From an uncultured Bacteroides sp. (GTDB taxonomy: Bacteria > Bacteroidota > Bacteroidia > Bacteroidales > Bacteroidaceae), in contig CAJKOW010000002.1 of assembly GCA_905201685.1 (NCBI GenBank), forward strand, positions 16,585 through 80,584: DNA of 64,000 bases. Direction: 5' to 3'. Below, one piece after another: positions 55,295 to 63,951 of this stretch. Position 1 is the stretch's first letter, and the number at the start of each line of letters is the position of its first letter. Below the pieces are notes generated by a model, which was not told the origin of the DNA, ran no database searches, and worked only from the letters and a program-made list of their open reading frames with translations. The position numbers and the translations under genes were made by a program.

Positions 55295-55675
55295 ATGAAA
55301 AGATCAACAATACAAGATGCCATGTTTCCAAGTTGTCCGGTAAGAAACATATTGGCAAGATTATGTGATAAATGGGCACTACTCGTTATTTATATCCTGG
55401 ACAGATCAGGTAAGGAAAACATGCGTTTTACGGAATTGAAACAACAAATGCCGGATATATCACAGAGAATGCTGTCAATGACACTCCGTACACTGGAAGA
55501 AGACGGATATGTTACAAGAACAATATTCTCTGAAATACCGCCAAGAGTAGAATACGCTCTGACTGAAAGAGCAAAATCTTTAAAGCCAATCCTCGATTCT
55601 CTACTCCAATGGTCTGTTGATAATATGGTTGAGATTATGAGTGACCGTAAAAAAGCTGCTTCTATTAATGGTTGA
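55295..55675 (+). CDS. HxlR/MarR-like winged-helix regulator (HxlR family)
   Basis: This 126-residue protein is a classic HxlR regulator: CPVRNILARLCDKWALLVIYIL, FTELKQQMPDISQRMLSMTLRTLEEDGYVTR and a YALTERAKSLKPILDSLLQW end. The conserved Cys14 before PVRN is the residue that senses electrophiles in YodB and HypR of Bacillus, which control nitroreductase and azoreductase genes. The three following genes are oxidoreductases, so regulation of an electrophile or quinone response is inferred. Coding sequence is more AT-rich than the surrounding core genes. Confidence 0.92.
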   Translation: MKRSTIQDAMFPSCPVRNILARLCDKWALLVIYILDRSGKENMRFTELKQQMPDISQRMLSMTLRTLEEDGYVTRTIFSEIPPRVEYALTERAKSLKPILDSLLQWSVDNMVEIMSDRKKAASING

Positions 55676-55702
55676 TAGTTTTATTTTAATGATGACATAA
55701 AT

Positions 55703-56704
55703 ATGAAAGCTGCTCAAATCAAAAAATACACAAAGGAAATTAAGGTTTCCATCAATGAAGTTTTACTCCCGGAACCAAAGGAAAATGAAGTGCTTGTAAA
55801 GGTTATGGCTGCCGCCGTAAATCCTCTGGATATTCTTCAACTAACAGGTAGCGTAAAACTGATTCAGGATTATCGAATGCCTCTAACACAGGGTAATGAG
55901 TGTTCCGGTATCGTAAAAAAAGTAGGGAATGACGTAAAAGATTTTTGTGTTGGTGACAGGGTTTATGCGCGACTCCCTATAAATAAAATAGGAGCCTTTG
56001 CTGAATATATTACTATAGCTCATGAAGCTTTAGCTAAAATGCCGTCAGGTTATGAATTTGTAACAGCTGCCGCCATACCATTGGCTGGTTTGACAGCCTA
56101 TCAGGGACTTGTTGAAGAACTTGAAGTTCACGCCGGAAAAACACTGTTGATTACAGGTGCTTCAGGCAGTTTCGGACAAATTGCCGTACCCATAGCAAAG
56201 TCAATGGGACTGCGTGTTATAGTAACCGGGAATGCACGTTCCCAGGATAAACTTCTTAAGATGGGTGTCGATCAATATATAGACTATAAGAAGGAAAATT
56301 ATTGGGAAGTCCTATCCGATATGGATTATGTGATTGATACGTTGGGGGCAAATGAATTTGAACATGAGTTGTCTGTCTTAAGAAAAGGAGGACGTCTGCT
56401 CAGTTTACGAACAGCTCCTAACAAGATGTTTGCAAAAAGAAACGGGTTTTCATGGCTTAAGAAAGTGCTGTTCACTCTTGCCGGAAGTAGGTATGATTCA
56501 GCTGCCCGTAAACAAGGTAAGGAATACCGCTTTATGTTTGTTCGTTCAAGTGGTGACCAACTTAAACAGATAACAGAAATTGTTGAAAAATACCATATTA
56601 TGCCTGATATTGATTCAAGAATATTCTCTCTATCTCAGGTTAATGAAGCACTTGAGCTTATAGCCCATGGGAAACTGAACGGAAAGATTATCATTAAAAT
56701 GTAA
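55703..56704 (+). CDS. Zinc-less quinone oxidoreductase-type MDR protein
   Basis: This 333-residue protein belongs to the medium-chain dehydrogenase/reductase superfamily. The N-terminal GroES-like domain has VNPLDILQLTGSV and GNECSGIVKKVGNDV, and the Rossmann domain has LLITGASGSFGQIAVPIAKSMGLRVIVTG. The catalytic zinc ligands of alcohol dehydrogenases are missing, which places it with NAD(P)H quinone oxidoreductases or alkenal reductases. It begins 27 bp after the HxlR gene, and the nitroreductase follows 13 bp later, so all are one operon. Confidence 0.88.
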   Translation: MKAAQIKKYTKEIKVSINEVLLPEPKENEVLVKVMAAAVNPLDILQLTGSVKLIQDYRMPLTQGNECSGIVKKVGNDVKDFCVGDRVYARLPINKIGAFAEYITIAHEALAKMPSGYEFVTAAAIPLAGLTAYQGLVEELEVHAGKTLLITGASGSFGQIAVPIAKSMGLRVIVTGNARSQDKLLKMGVDQYIDYKKENYWEVLSDMDYVIDTLGANEFEHELSVLRKGGRLLSLRTAPNKMFAKRNGFSWLKKVLFTLAGSRYDSAARKQGKEYRFMFVRSSGDQLKQITEIVEKYHIMPDIDSRIFSLSQVNEALELIAHGKLNGKIIIKM

Positions 56705-56717
56705 CGGAGGATACAAA

Positions 56718-57563
56718 ATGTGCAAAAAAATGCCTATACCAATAATCGAAACAATCAAAAAGCGCTGTAGTGTACGCACCTATCAGGACAAAGAGCTTGA
56801 ATCTGGTGTAAGAACAATGCTTCAAAGCTACATGGACAGTCTTGAAAATCCTTTTGGAATGCCAGTGAAGAAGTATATTATTGATAAAAAACTGGCTTCT
56901 GAAGGTGAAAAACTTGGCACATACGGAGTGATAAAAGGGGCAAGTTCTTTTATGGGTATTTCTGTTCCAGATATAAACTTAGCCCATGTGGCTGCCGGAT
57001 ACGAATTTGAAAATTTAATTCTGGAGGCAACGGCATTGGGACTGGGTACAGTTTGGCTGGCAGCGACATTCAACAGGGAAGGCTTTGCTTCTGCAATGGG
57101 AATTCCCCAAAACGAACTGTTTCCAGCCATTTCACCTGTCGGATATCCGGCTGCGAAGCGCAGTATGGCAGAATCGCTGATGAGGACTGCCATGCGCTCT
57201 TCCAATCGAAAGGAATGGAGCTCATTATTCTATATGGATAATTTTCAGAATCCTCTTTCTAAAGATATGGCCGGTGAGTATGTTGAAGCATTGGAAATGC
57301 TCAGATTGGCTCCGTCTAATAAGAACACACAACCTTGGCGTGTGTTGAAGTCATGCAATGATTATCATTTCTATGTGACTTACAAATCCGGAATTTCGAA
57401 AGGTGAGGAAATCATCAAAAGAGTTGATGCCGGCATCGCCTTGTCCCATTTCCATCAGACAGCTCTGGAACTTGGTTTGAAGGGATGTTTTAAGCAGGCG
57501 GAACCTGAAAATATCAAACCGCCCCAGAACACTTATTATATTACCTCCTGGTATGCAAAGTAA
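56718..57563 (+). CDS. Nitroreductase family protein
   Basis: This 281-residue flavoprotein starts IIETIKKRCSVRTYQDKEL, the nitroreductase FMN-binding Arg motif. It continues with LEATALGLGTVWLAATFNREGFASAMGIP and PVGYPAAKRSM, then a second part with EALEMLRLAPSNKNTQPWRVL. The double arrangement resembles the TM1586-like nitroreductase subfamily. It would reduce quinones, nitro compounds or flavins with NAD(P)H. An AGGAGG-like sequence (ACGGAGGATAC, 56704-56714) precedes the ATG, which is unusual for this genome. Confidence 0.88.
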   Translation: MCKKMPIPIIETIKKRCSVRTYQDKELESGVRTMLQSYMDSLENPFGMPVKKYIIDKKLASEGEKLGTYGVIKGASSFMGISVPDINLAHVAAGYEFENLILEATALGLGTVWLAATFNREGFASAMGIPQNELFPAISPVGYPAAKRSMAESLMRTAMRSSNRKEWSSLFYMDNFQNPLSKDMAGEYVEALEMLRLAPSNKNTQPWRVLKSCNDYHFYVTYKSGISKGEEIIKRVDAGIALSHFHQTALELGLKGCFKQAEPENIKPPQNTYYITSWYAK

Positions 57564-57665
57564 AAACAGAAAATAAAATAGCTCAAGTTTCGCAAGTGTT
57601 CAACAGAAGTTAAAAGAAGTACTTTCCCACCAAGGTGGGCTTAGATATTAAATCCGATAGGTCGA

Positions 57666-57756
57666 GTATATGGTCGGCGTACTATTACAAAGGTATTGGC
57701 ATAAATTCTAAACTTCTTTATTACAACCTTTTAAGATACTTGCGCAACTTAAATAA
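57666..57756. repeat. Diverged direct repeat, copy 2 (upstream of EFR1 gene)
   Basis: Partner of 54964-55048: the 36-bp core 57666-57701 is about 81% identical, followed by AAACTTCTT and a CTTAAATAA end. It lies 27 bp before the EFR1-type gene. Confidence 0.65.
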
Positions 57757-57782
57757 AATAAAAGAGAAAGAAGATAGGAGAT

Positions 57783-58544
57783 ATGAAAATATATGAAATA
57801 ATTTTCAGTCCGACTGGAGGAACAAAGAAGGTTGCTGATTTTCTGGCAAACGAATTGAGTCGCGACATTACAAGTATTGACTTGTCAAACGAGAATGAGG
57901 ATTTTAATAAATACTCATTAACAAATGATGATATAGCTATAGTTGCCGTTCCATCCTATAGCGGTCGAGTCCCTTCTATAGTAACAGAACGAATCTCAAA
58001 GATTCAGGGAAATAATGCAAAAGCAATCATAGTTTGTGTGTATGGCAATCGTGCGTATGAAGACACTCTGGTGGAACTTCAGGATATTGTGCAGCAAGAC
58101 GGATTTACAGTCGTATCGGCAATAGCAGCCATTGCAGAACACGCAATAGCCCATAGATTTGCCACAAACAGACCGGATAAGGATGATTATAGGCATTTAA
58201 GAGCTTTTGTTGAGCAAATTGGAAGTAAGTTAAAGAGAAATGATCGCTCCACTCCTGTAATACCTGGGAACAGACCTTACCGGAAAGCTGCCAAAGCAGG
58301 TATAGTACCTAAAGCCACAAAGGCATGTACTCAATGCGGTCTCTGTGCTTCCAAATGTCCTGTAGGCGCTATCAACAAGAATAATCCGACAAAAGTGAAC
58401 AAGAAAGCCTGTATTTCGTGTATGCGATGCGTCACAATATGTCCCTATCAGGCAAGAAGAGTGAACGGATTGCTTCTTGCTATCGTAAACATAATGCTCA
58501 AGAAGGCTTGTTCCGTCCGAAAAGAGTGTGAGCTGTATATCTAA
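57783..58544 (+). CDS. EFR1-type flavodoxin/ferredoxin fusion
   Basis: This 253-residue protein combines an N-terminal flavodoxin-like FMN domain (FSPTGGTKKVADFLA, then VPSYSGRVP and CVYGNRAYEDTL) with two C-terminal 4Fe-4S motifs, CTQCGLCASKCPVGAI and CISCMRCVTICPYQAR. This is the EFR1 layout. It should shuttle electrons between a ferredoxin or flavin partner and other enzymes. A GGAG before the ATG and the upstream repeat shared with the hxlR gene suggest common control. It ends the redox cassette and has a terminator. Confidence 0.9.
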   Translation: MKIYEIIFSPTGGTKKVADFLANELSRDITSIDLSNENEDFNKYSLTNDDIAIVAVPSYSGRVPSIVTERISKIQGNNAKAIIVCVYGNRAYEDTLVELQDIVQQDGFTVVSAIAAIAEHAIAHRFATNRPDKDDYRHLRAFVEQIGSKLKRNDRSTPVIPGNRPYRKAAKAGIVPKATKACTQCGLCASKCPVGAINKNNPTKVNKKACISCMRCVTICPYQARRVNGLLLAIVNIMLKKACSVRKECELYI

Positions 58545-58611
58545 TATAGCTTAGAGTGCTTACCACACACTCAAGTTATCAGCTTTGACTCCTTCCCCCC
58601 TGATATATAAA

Positions 58612-58643
58612 ATAGGATACATTCATCAAAGAGTGTATCCTGT
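58612..58643 (+). terminator. Terminator of the redox cassette
   Basis: A 13-bp stem with two wobble positions (58612-58624 with 58631-58643), 6-nt loop, TTTT after the stem. Confidence 0.75.
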
Positions 58644-58663
58644 TTTCATATCAACAGATAGGT

Positions 58664-59272
58664 TCAGTCAGCCATTTCTTTCAGAAGTTTAAAGTGTTGA
58701 ATCACTTTGGTATAATCGCGATCGGTACAGGCGTTAAACTTATTCCACAAATCACCCATAATCACTGCCCCTCCAAATCCAAAATCTTTGATCTGCAAAA
58801 TGTTATCGAGGGTAATTCCTCCAAAAGCCATAACTTTGCTATCTATGATTTTTTCTTTTCGAGCCAAGCGCAGTTCTTCTGCAGTAAACCCGGAGGCGAC
58901 ATTGGCTTTAGTTATGCAATCAAATATGGGACTTAAAAATACATAATCATAAAAATGCTTTTTCCCCTTCAATTCTTCTATGGAATGGCAGGTACAACTT
59001 ACATTTCCCTCATAATCATGGGGCTCCTGGGGATTGTGGGCATTCAGATGAATTCCCAATAAATTGAATTCGTTCTGCAAATAAAAGTGTTCGTGCGTAA
59101 CAATACGTTTATGGTATTTCTCCGGAATCAGTGTAAGAAGACGCTCTGAATACATGGCGGGCGTGGTAGGTTTCCGCAAGTGCAGAATGTCCAACCCTTC
59201 TTCAAAAAGGGCAGTAATAATTTGGTCTTCTTCCACAAAAAAAGTGGGCGGGGTAACAACTATAAGCTTCAT
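58664..59272 (-). CDS. Thiamine phosphate synthase-like protein (ThiE/TenI family)
   Basis: This 202-residue TIM-barrel protein resembles ThiE/TenI: ILHLRKPTTPAMYSERLL near the N terminus, VTHEHFYLQNEFNLLGIHLN, YVFLSPIFDCITKAN, and VMAFGGITLDNILQIKDFGFGGAVIMGDLW at the C terminus. ThiE joins HMP-pyrophosphate and thiazole phosphate to make thiamine phosphate. The residues read more like the TenI-type paralogs than canonical ThiE, so the reaction is uncertain. It stands alone, with no thiamine gene cluster or TPP riboswitch nearby. A TAACTTTG -7 box (59304-59311) lies upstream. Confidence 0.8.
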   Translation of the reverse strand: MKLIVVTPPTFFVEEDQIITALFEEGLDILHLRKPTTPAMYSERLLTLIPEKYHKRIVTHEHFYLQNEFNLLGIHLNAHNPQEPHDYEGNVSCTCHSIEELKGKKHFYDYVFLSPIFDCITKANVASGFTAEELRLARKEKIIDSKVMAFGGITLDNILQIKDFGFGGAVIMGDLWNKFNACTDRDYTKVIQHFKLLKEMAD

Positions 59273-59303
59273 CTTTTTAGTTTTGCAGAAATGTTCGTTT
59301 TAG

Positions 59304-59311
59304 CAAAGTTA
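59304..59311 (-). promoter_or_regulatory. -7 element of the ThiE/TenI-like gene
   Basis: Reads TAACTTTG on the minus strand, 32 bp before the start codon. The -33 box is unclear. Confidence 0.5.
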
Positions 59312-59434
59312 ATAAATTATTGCCTAACAAGCTATCATTTATTTAAAAACCTGTTAGATGTAATCACGAAACTGGAAACGCATCCGAAAGGATTTTAACC
59401 TTAACAGATGCGTTACGTACAATAAAAATACTGG

Positions 59435-60019
59435 TTATTTCAGTCTTTTTTCAACAACTTCCCAGTCAATAATATTCCATAAAGCTTGCAGGTGATCGGC
59501 ACGACGATTCTGATAATCCAAGTAATAAGCGTGTTCCCATACATCAAACGTGAGCAAAGGAATAAGACCAGCACGCAACGGATTACTGCCATTAGCTTCT
59601 TTTGTTATATGCAATTTTCCTTCCTTATCGATTGAAAGCCATGCCCAACCTGAGCCGAAAAGACCGGTAGCTGCTGCCGTAAACTCTTTCTTAAAATTCT
59701 CGAAACTACCAAAATCACGATTAATAGCTTCAGCCAATATACCGGCTGGCTCATGCCGTTTAGGCGTGGGAGAAAATTGCAAAAAGTAGAAAGTATGATT
59801 CATCACTTGCCCTGCATTATTAAAAATAGGGCCATCAGGAGCAGTAGAAACAATCTCTTCGAGATTTTTTCCTTCGAATTCCGTACCGGGTACCAGATTG
59901 TTCAAGTTGTTTACATAGGTTTGCAAATGCTTCCCATAGTGGAAGTCTATAGTGGCCTGACTGATTACAGGTTCCAATGCGTCATGAGCATACGGAAGTG
60001 TAGGCATTTGGAACATCAT
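59435..60019 (-). CDS. sodB: Superoxide dismutase, Fe/Mn type
   Basis: This enzyme of about 194 residues removes superoxide. Metal ligands are visible: His in FHYGKHLQTY, His in NHTFYFLQF, Asp and His in FDVWEHAYYLDYQNR. GWAWLSID and the Gln in SGWAW context are as in FeSOD of Bacteroides. I place the start at ATG 60019, which aligns with the usual N terminus (MMFQMPTLPYAHDALEPVIS). An in-frame ATG at 60049 would add ten hydrophobic residues and could be real. A TATATTTG -7 box is at 60100-60107. Confidence 0.94.
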   Translation of the reverse strand: MMFQMPTLPYAHDALEPVISQATIDFHYGKHLQTYVNNLNNLVPGTEFEGKNLEEIVSTAPDGPIFNNAGQVMNHTFYFLQFSPTPKRHEPAGILAEAINRDFGSFENFKKEFTAAATGLFGSGWAWLSIDKEGKLHITKEANGSNPLRAGLIPLLTFDVWEHAYYLDYQNRRADHLQALWNIIDWEVVEKRLK

Positions 60020-60099
60020 AATAGTTGCTATTAAAGTTGTAAGTATCATATCAAATATCTCTTAAGTATATCAATGTTTGATTAAAAAAAAGGTTTGTA

Positions 60100-60107
60100 C
60101 AAATATA
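60100..60107 (-). promoter_or_regulatory. -7 element of sodB
   Basis: Reads TATATTTG on the minus strand, about 50-80 bp before the start codon candidates. The -33 region is AT-rich without a clear box. Confidence 0.5.
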
Positions 60108-60231
60108 GGAAAAACCTTTTAATAAAAAACAGAATCGTTCGAGAAAAGTTCGGCCTCATGGATGCTTTTTCCTAATCTTTATAAAAATAGAATGCAACTC
60201 AATATGACTCGAATTGAAAACTTCGTTTTCC

Positions 60232-60263
60232 TTTGTCTCTGCGCTCTCCTTTGCTTATCTTTG
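60232..60263 (+). promoter_or_regulatory. Promoter of the UvrD/PcrA helicase gene
   Basis: TTTG at 60232-60235, 20 bp, TATCTTTG at 60256-60263, followed by CACG. It lies inside an in-frame upstream extension, which supports the ATG at 60301. Confidence 0.8.
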
Positions 60264-60300
60264 CACGAGTTTATGTTTTATCGAAAGATTTTGGCAAACT

Positions 60301-62655
60301 ATGTCAGATTATATAAATGAATTGAATGACAGCCAGCGAGCAGCTGTGCTTTATAACGACGGACCGTCATTGGTGATAGCTGGTGCCGGATCGGGGAAAA
60401 CCCGTGTGCTTACCTATAAGATTGCATGGCTGTTGGAAAATGGCTATCAACCTTGGAATATACTTGCACTGACATTTACCAACAAGGCTGCGCGGGAAAT
60501 GAAAGAACGTATTGCCCGACAAGTAGGTACGGGGAGAGCGCGCTACCTGTGGATGGGAACCTTTCACTCTTTGTTCCTGCGCATTTTGCATGCCGAAGCT
60601 GCCAATCTTGGCTTCACTCCCCAATTCACTATTTACGACACTGCAGATAGCAAAAGTCTGATACGTTCGATCATAAAGGAGATGCAGCTTGATGAGAAAT
60701 GCTATAAACCCGGATTGATACAGGCACGCATATCCAATGCGAAGAACCACCTTGTATCTCCGTCAGATTATGCCCGCAACAAAGAAGCTTACGAAAACGA
60801 TTGCATGAACAAGGTTCCTGCATTACGCGATATTTACCGACGTTACTGGGAACGTTGTCGTCAAGCTGATGCGATGGATTTTGACGATTTGCTGTTTTAT
60901 ACATTTCTGCTTTTTCGCGACCATCCCGATGTGCTGGCACGCTATCAAGAACAGTTCCGTTACATTCTGGTGGACGAGTATCAGGACACCAACATAGCCC
61001 AGCACAGTATCGTATTGCAACTGGCCAAGAACCACCAACATGTCTGTGTGGTTGGCGATGATGCTCAAAGTATTTATTCTTTCCGAGGAGCCGACATTGA
61101 CAATATTCTATATTTTACCAAAGCTTACCCAGGTACACAGGTTTTCAAGCTGGAACAGAATTATCGTTCTACACAAAGTATTGTATCGGCCGCCAACAGT
61201 CTGATCAGTAAAAACATGCGCCAGATACACAAAGAAGTCTATTCGAAGAAAGATCAAGGTGAACCGATCGGCGTATTTCAGGCATACAGCGATGTAGAAG
61301 AAGGCGAAATCGTAATAAACAAGATTGCAGAACTACGCCGCAACCAAGGATATGGATATGCCGACTTTGCAGTACTTTATCGTACGAATGCTCAAAGTCG
61401 TATTTTTGAAGAAGCCATGCGTAAACGGAACATGCCTTACCGCATTTATGGAGGTCTGTCCTTTTATCAACGCAAGGAAATAAAAGATGTAATAGCCTAT
61501 TTCCGCTTGGTGATCAATCCCAACGATGAAGAAGCCTTTAAACGCATCATTAATTATCCGGCTCGTGGCATCGGCGATACGACTGTCGGCAAAATCATTG
61601 CGGCCGCTACTGATAAGAATGTCAGCCTGTGGACGGTGTTATGCGAACCACTGGCTTATGGACTGAATTTTAATAAAGGAACCATTGGCAAACTACAAAA
61701 GTTTCGTGATTTGATCAATGACTTTATAAAAGACGTCGAGCAGAAAAATGCCAGTGAATTGGGTGAAGAAATTATCCGGTATTCCGGTATCATTAATGAC
61801 GTATGCCAGGACAACTCTCCGGAAAACCTGAGTCGAAAAGAAAATATAGAAGAACTGGTAAACGGTATGAAGGATTTTTGTGCTGAAAGACAGGAAGAAG
61901 GAAATGAACACATTTCTTTAAGTGATTTTCTGTCGGAAGTATCACTCCTTACCGACCAAGACTCTGATAAAGACGACAACGATGAGAAAATCACATTGAT
62001 GACTGTACATTCCGCCAAAGGACTTGAATTTCGGAACGTTTTTGTTGTTGGTATGGAAGAAAATCTTTTCCCGAGCAGCATGACCGGAGAATCCTCCCGT
62101 GCTCTTGAAGAAGAACGTCGTCTGTTTTATGTTGCCATTACGCGCGCCGAAGAGCATTGTTTCCTTTCTTATGCAAAAACACGTATGCGCTACGGCAAAA
62201 TGGAATTTGAAAGCCCAAGTCGTTTCCTATATGATATAGATGCAAACTATTTGAGTTTACCCCAGAACATGTTGTTGGAACGGCAAGTAAACAACAGAGG
62301 AGAATATTTCCGAAATGCTTCAAACAGACCGTCCCGTCCATTCGTCCATCTTTCCGAGAACCAGCCAGCTTCTTCATCGACCGATGCCAACATGCCTCCA
62401 CGTAAAAGGTTGATAGGTTCTACGCTGCCCCGTAACTTAAAACGCATGGAGACGGCGAAACAACCTTCTTCCATCCCCCAAGCAAGTCAGACTGCACTGC
62501 ACGAAGGACAGTTTATCGAACACGAACGTTTTGGTCGTGGCGAAGTATTGAAAGTAGAAGGAGTAGGAGAGAACGCCAAGGCAACCATACGTTTCCAACA
62601 TGCTGGAGACAAACAGTTACTTCTTCGGTTTGCCCGCTTCAAAGTAATAGACTGA
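60301..62655 (+). CDS. UvrD/PcrA-type DNA helicase
   Basis: This 784-residue superfamily 1A helicase unwinds DNA in repair and replication restart. It has LNDSQRAAVLYNDGPSLVIAGAGSGKT (Q motif and Walker A), ILALTFTNKAAREM, ILVDEYQDTNIAQ (Walker B), VVGDDAQSIYSFRGA, LEQNYRST, LMTVHSAKGLEFRNVFVVG and EERRLFYVAITRA. The C-terminal tail (about 695-784) ends in a Tudor-like FGRGEVLKVEGVGENAKATIRF, typical of PcrA/UvrD. The start is set by the promoter just upstream. nspC follows 58 bp later. Confidence 0.96.
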   Translation: MSDYINELNDSQRAAVLYNDGPSLVIAGAGSGKTRVLTYKIAWLLENGYQPWNILALTFTNKAAREMKERIARQVGTGRARYLWMGTFHSLFLRILHAEAANLGFTPQFTIYDTADSKSLIRSIIKEMQLDEKCYKPGLIQARISNAKNHLVSPSDYARNKEAYENDCMNKVPALRDIYRRYWERCRQADAMDFDDLLFYTFLLFRDHPDVLARYQEQFRYILVDEYQDTNIAQHSIVLQLAKNHQHVCVVGDDAQSIYSFRGADIDNILYFTKAYPGTQVFKLEQNYRSTQSIVSAANSLISKNMRQIHKEVYSKKDQGEPIGVFQAYSDVEEGEIVINKIAELRRNQGYGYADFAVLYRTNAQSRIFEEAMRKRNMPYRIYGGLSFYQRKEIKDVIAYFRLVINPNDEEAFKRIINYPARGIGDTTVGKIIAAATDKNVSLWTVLCEPLAYGLNFNKGTIGKLQKFRDLINDFIKDVEQKNASELGEEIIRYSGIINDVCQDNSPENLSRKENIEELVNGMKDFCAERQEEGNEHISLSDFLSEVSLLTDQDSDKDDNDEKITLMTVHSAKGLEFRNVFVVGMEENLFPSSMTGESSRALEEERRLFYVAITRAEEHCFLSYAKTRMRYGKMEFESPSRFLYDIDANYLSLPQNMLLERQVNNRGEYFRNASNRPSRPFVHLSENQPASSSTDANMPPRKRLIGSTLPRNLKRMETAKQPSSIPQASQTALHEGQFIEHERFGRGEVLKVEGVGENAKATIRFQHAGDKQLLLRFARFKVID

Positions 62656-62713
62656 CACTGTATCATACAGAATGCTGAACATTGAATATTAACAGAATTA
62701 TATATAACGAACA

Positions 62714-63853
62714 ATGATAGATTTTACCCTTTTCCCTTCACCTTGTTACATCATGGAGGAGGAATTGTTGAGAAAGAACCTCACGCTGATAAAAAGTGTG
62801 GCCGAACGTGCCGGAGTGGAAATAATCCTTGCTTTCAAATCATTTGCTATGTGGAAGTCTTTTCCTATATTCCGTGAATACATCGACCATTCAACAGCCA
62901 GTTCCGTTTATGAAGCCCGCCTGGCACTCGAAGAATTTGGCAGTAAAGCGCATACTTATTCACCGGCTTATACGGAAGCAGATTTCCCGGAAATAATGCG
63001 CTGCAGCAGCCACATTTCTTTCAATTCGCTATCGCAATTCAACCGCTTCTACCCAATGGTAGCAGCCCAAGGAGAAGACATTTCCTGCGGCATTCGAGTC
63101 AATCCGGAATATTCGGAAGTAGAGACTGAATTATACAATCCGTGTGCTCCCGGTACCCGATTTGGCGTAATAGCCGATCAACTGCCCGACCAACTACCTC
63201 AGGGAATTGAAGGCTTCCATTGCCATTGTCACTGCGAATCGTCTTCCTATGAATTAGAGCGCACACTGGCTCACTTAGAAAAGAAATTCTCACGCTGGTT
63301 TCCCCAACTGAAATGGCTGAATCTGGGCGGAGGACATCTGATGACTCGCAAAGATTACGATGTAGAACACCTTATCGGCCTTTTGAAAGGTCTCAGAGAG
63401 CGTTATCCTCATCTGCGAATCATTCTGGAACCGGGATCTGCCTTTACCTGGCAAACAGGAGTACTGTCGTCTGAGATAGTCGATATCGTCGAAAATCATG
63501 GCATACGTACAGCCATTCTGAACGTCAGCTTCACGTGCCACATGCCCGATTGCCTGGAAATGCCTTACCAGCCCGTCATCCGTGGAGCACAGATGGGCGA
63601 ACAGGGACCATACACCTATCGTATGGGTGGCAACTCCTGTCTGAGTGGAGACTATATGGGATATTGGAGTTTCGATCATGAATTGAAGATTGGTGAACGG
63701 ATCATCTTCGAAGACATGATACACTATACTACGGTAAAAACAAATATGTTCAACGGAATTCATCATCCGGCCATCGCGATGTGGACTAAAAACGGAGAAG
63801 CCAAAGTCTTTCGTGTTTTTTCTTATGAAGATTATCGTGACAGAATGGATTGA
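62714..63853 (+). CDS. nspC: Carboxynorspermidine decarboxylase
   Basis: This 379-residue PLP enzyme decarboxylates carboxy(nor)spermidine in the alternative spermidine pathway. It has an alanine-racemase-like barrel with the PLP Lys42 in AFKSFAMW, HSTASSVYEARLA, RFGV, a His-rich GFHCHCHCESSSYE, LNLGGGHLMTRKDYD and EPGSAF. The C-terminal sheet contains NVSFTCHMPDCLEMPYQP with the active-site Cys/Asp pair. Length matches the family. It follows the helicase gene by 58 bp and may be cotranscribed, although the functions are unrelated. Confidence 0.94.
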   Translation: MIDFTLFPSPCYIMEEELLRKNLTLIKSVAERAGVEIILAFKSFAMWKSFPIFREYIDHSTASSVYEARLALEEFGSKAHTYSPAYTEADFPEIMRCSSHISFNSLSQFNRFYPMVAAQGEDISCGIRVNPEYSEVETELYNPCAPGTRFGVIADQLPDQLPQGIEGFHCHCHCESSSYELERTLAHLEKKFSRWFPQLKWLNLGGGHLMTRKDYDVEHLIGLLKGLRERYPHLRIILEPGSAFTWQTGVLSSEIVDIVENHGIRTAILNVSFTCHMPDCLEMPYQPVIRGAQMGEQGPYTYRMGGNSCLSGDYMGYWSFDHELKIGERIIFEDMIHYTTVKTNMFNGIHHPAIAMWTKNGEAKVFRVFSYEDYRDRMD

Positions 63854-63909
63854 TAATCAATCTAATATATTTCAAGTTGAAATTATTTGGTAAAAAAGAC
63901 ACCGAAATG

Positions 63910-63940
63910 TTTGTTAGTTTAAGGAAAATGCCTACCTTTG
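63910..63940 (+). promoter_or_regulatory. tRNA-Gly promoter
   Basis: TTTG at 63910-63913, 19 bp, TACCTTTG at 63933-63940, 11 bp before the tRNA 5' end. Confidence 0.8.
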
Positions 63941-63951
63941 CAACCGCAATC

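Noticed and set aside
55193..58544. Integrative element with an integrase
   Set aside because: No integrase, transposase or tRNA attachment site borders the AT-rich cassette within the window.
59273..59434. TPP riboswitch near the ThiE/TenI-like gene
   Set aside because: No CUGAGA or ACCUGA-type core is present; this stretch only holds the promoter and the 3' side of sodB.
60214..60300. Longer N terminus for the UvrD/PcrA helicase
   Set aside because: A full promoter lies inside this stretch and helicase homology starts at MSDYINELNDSQ.
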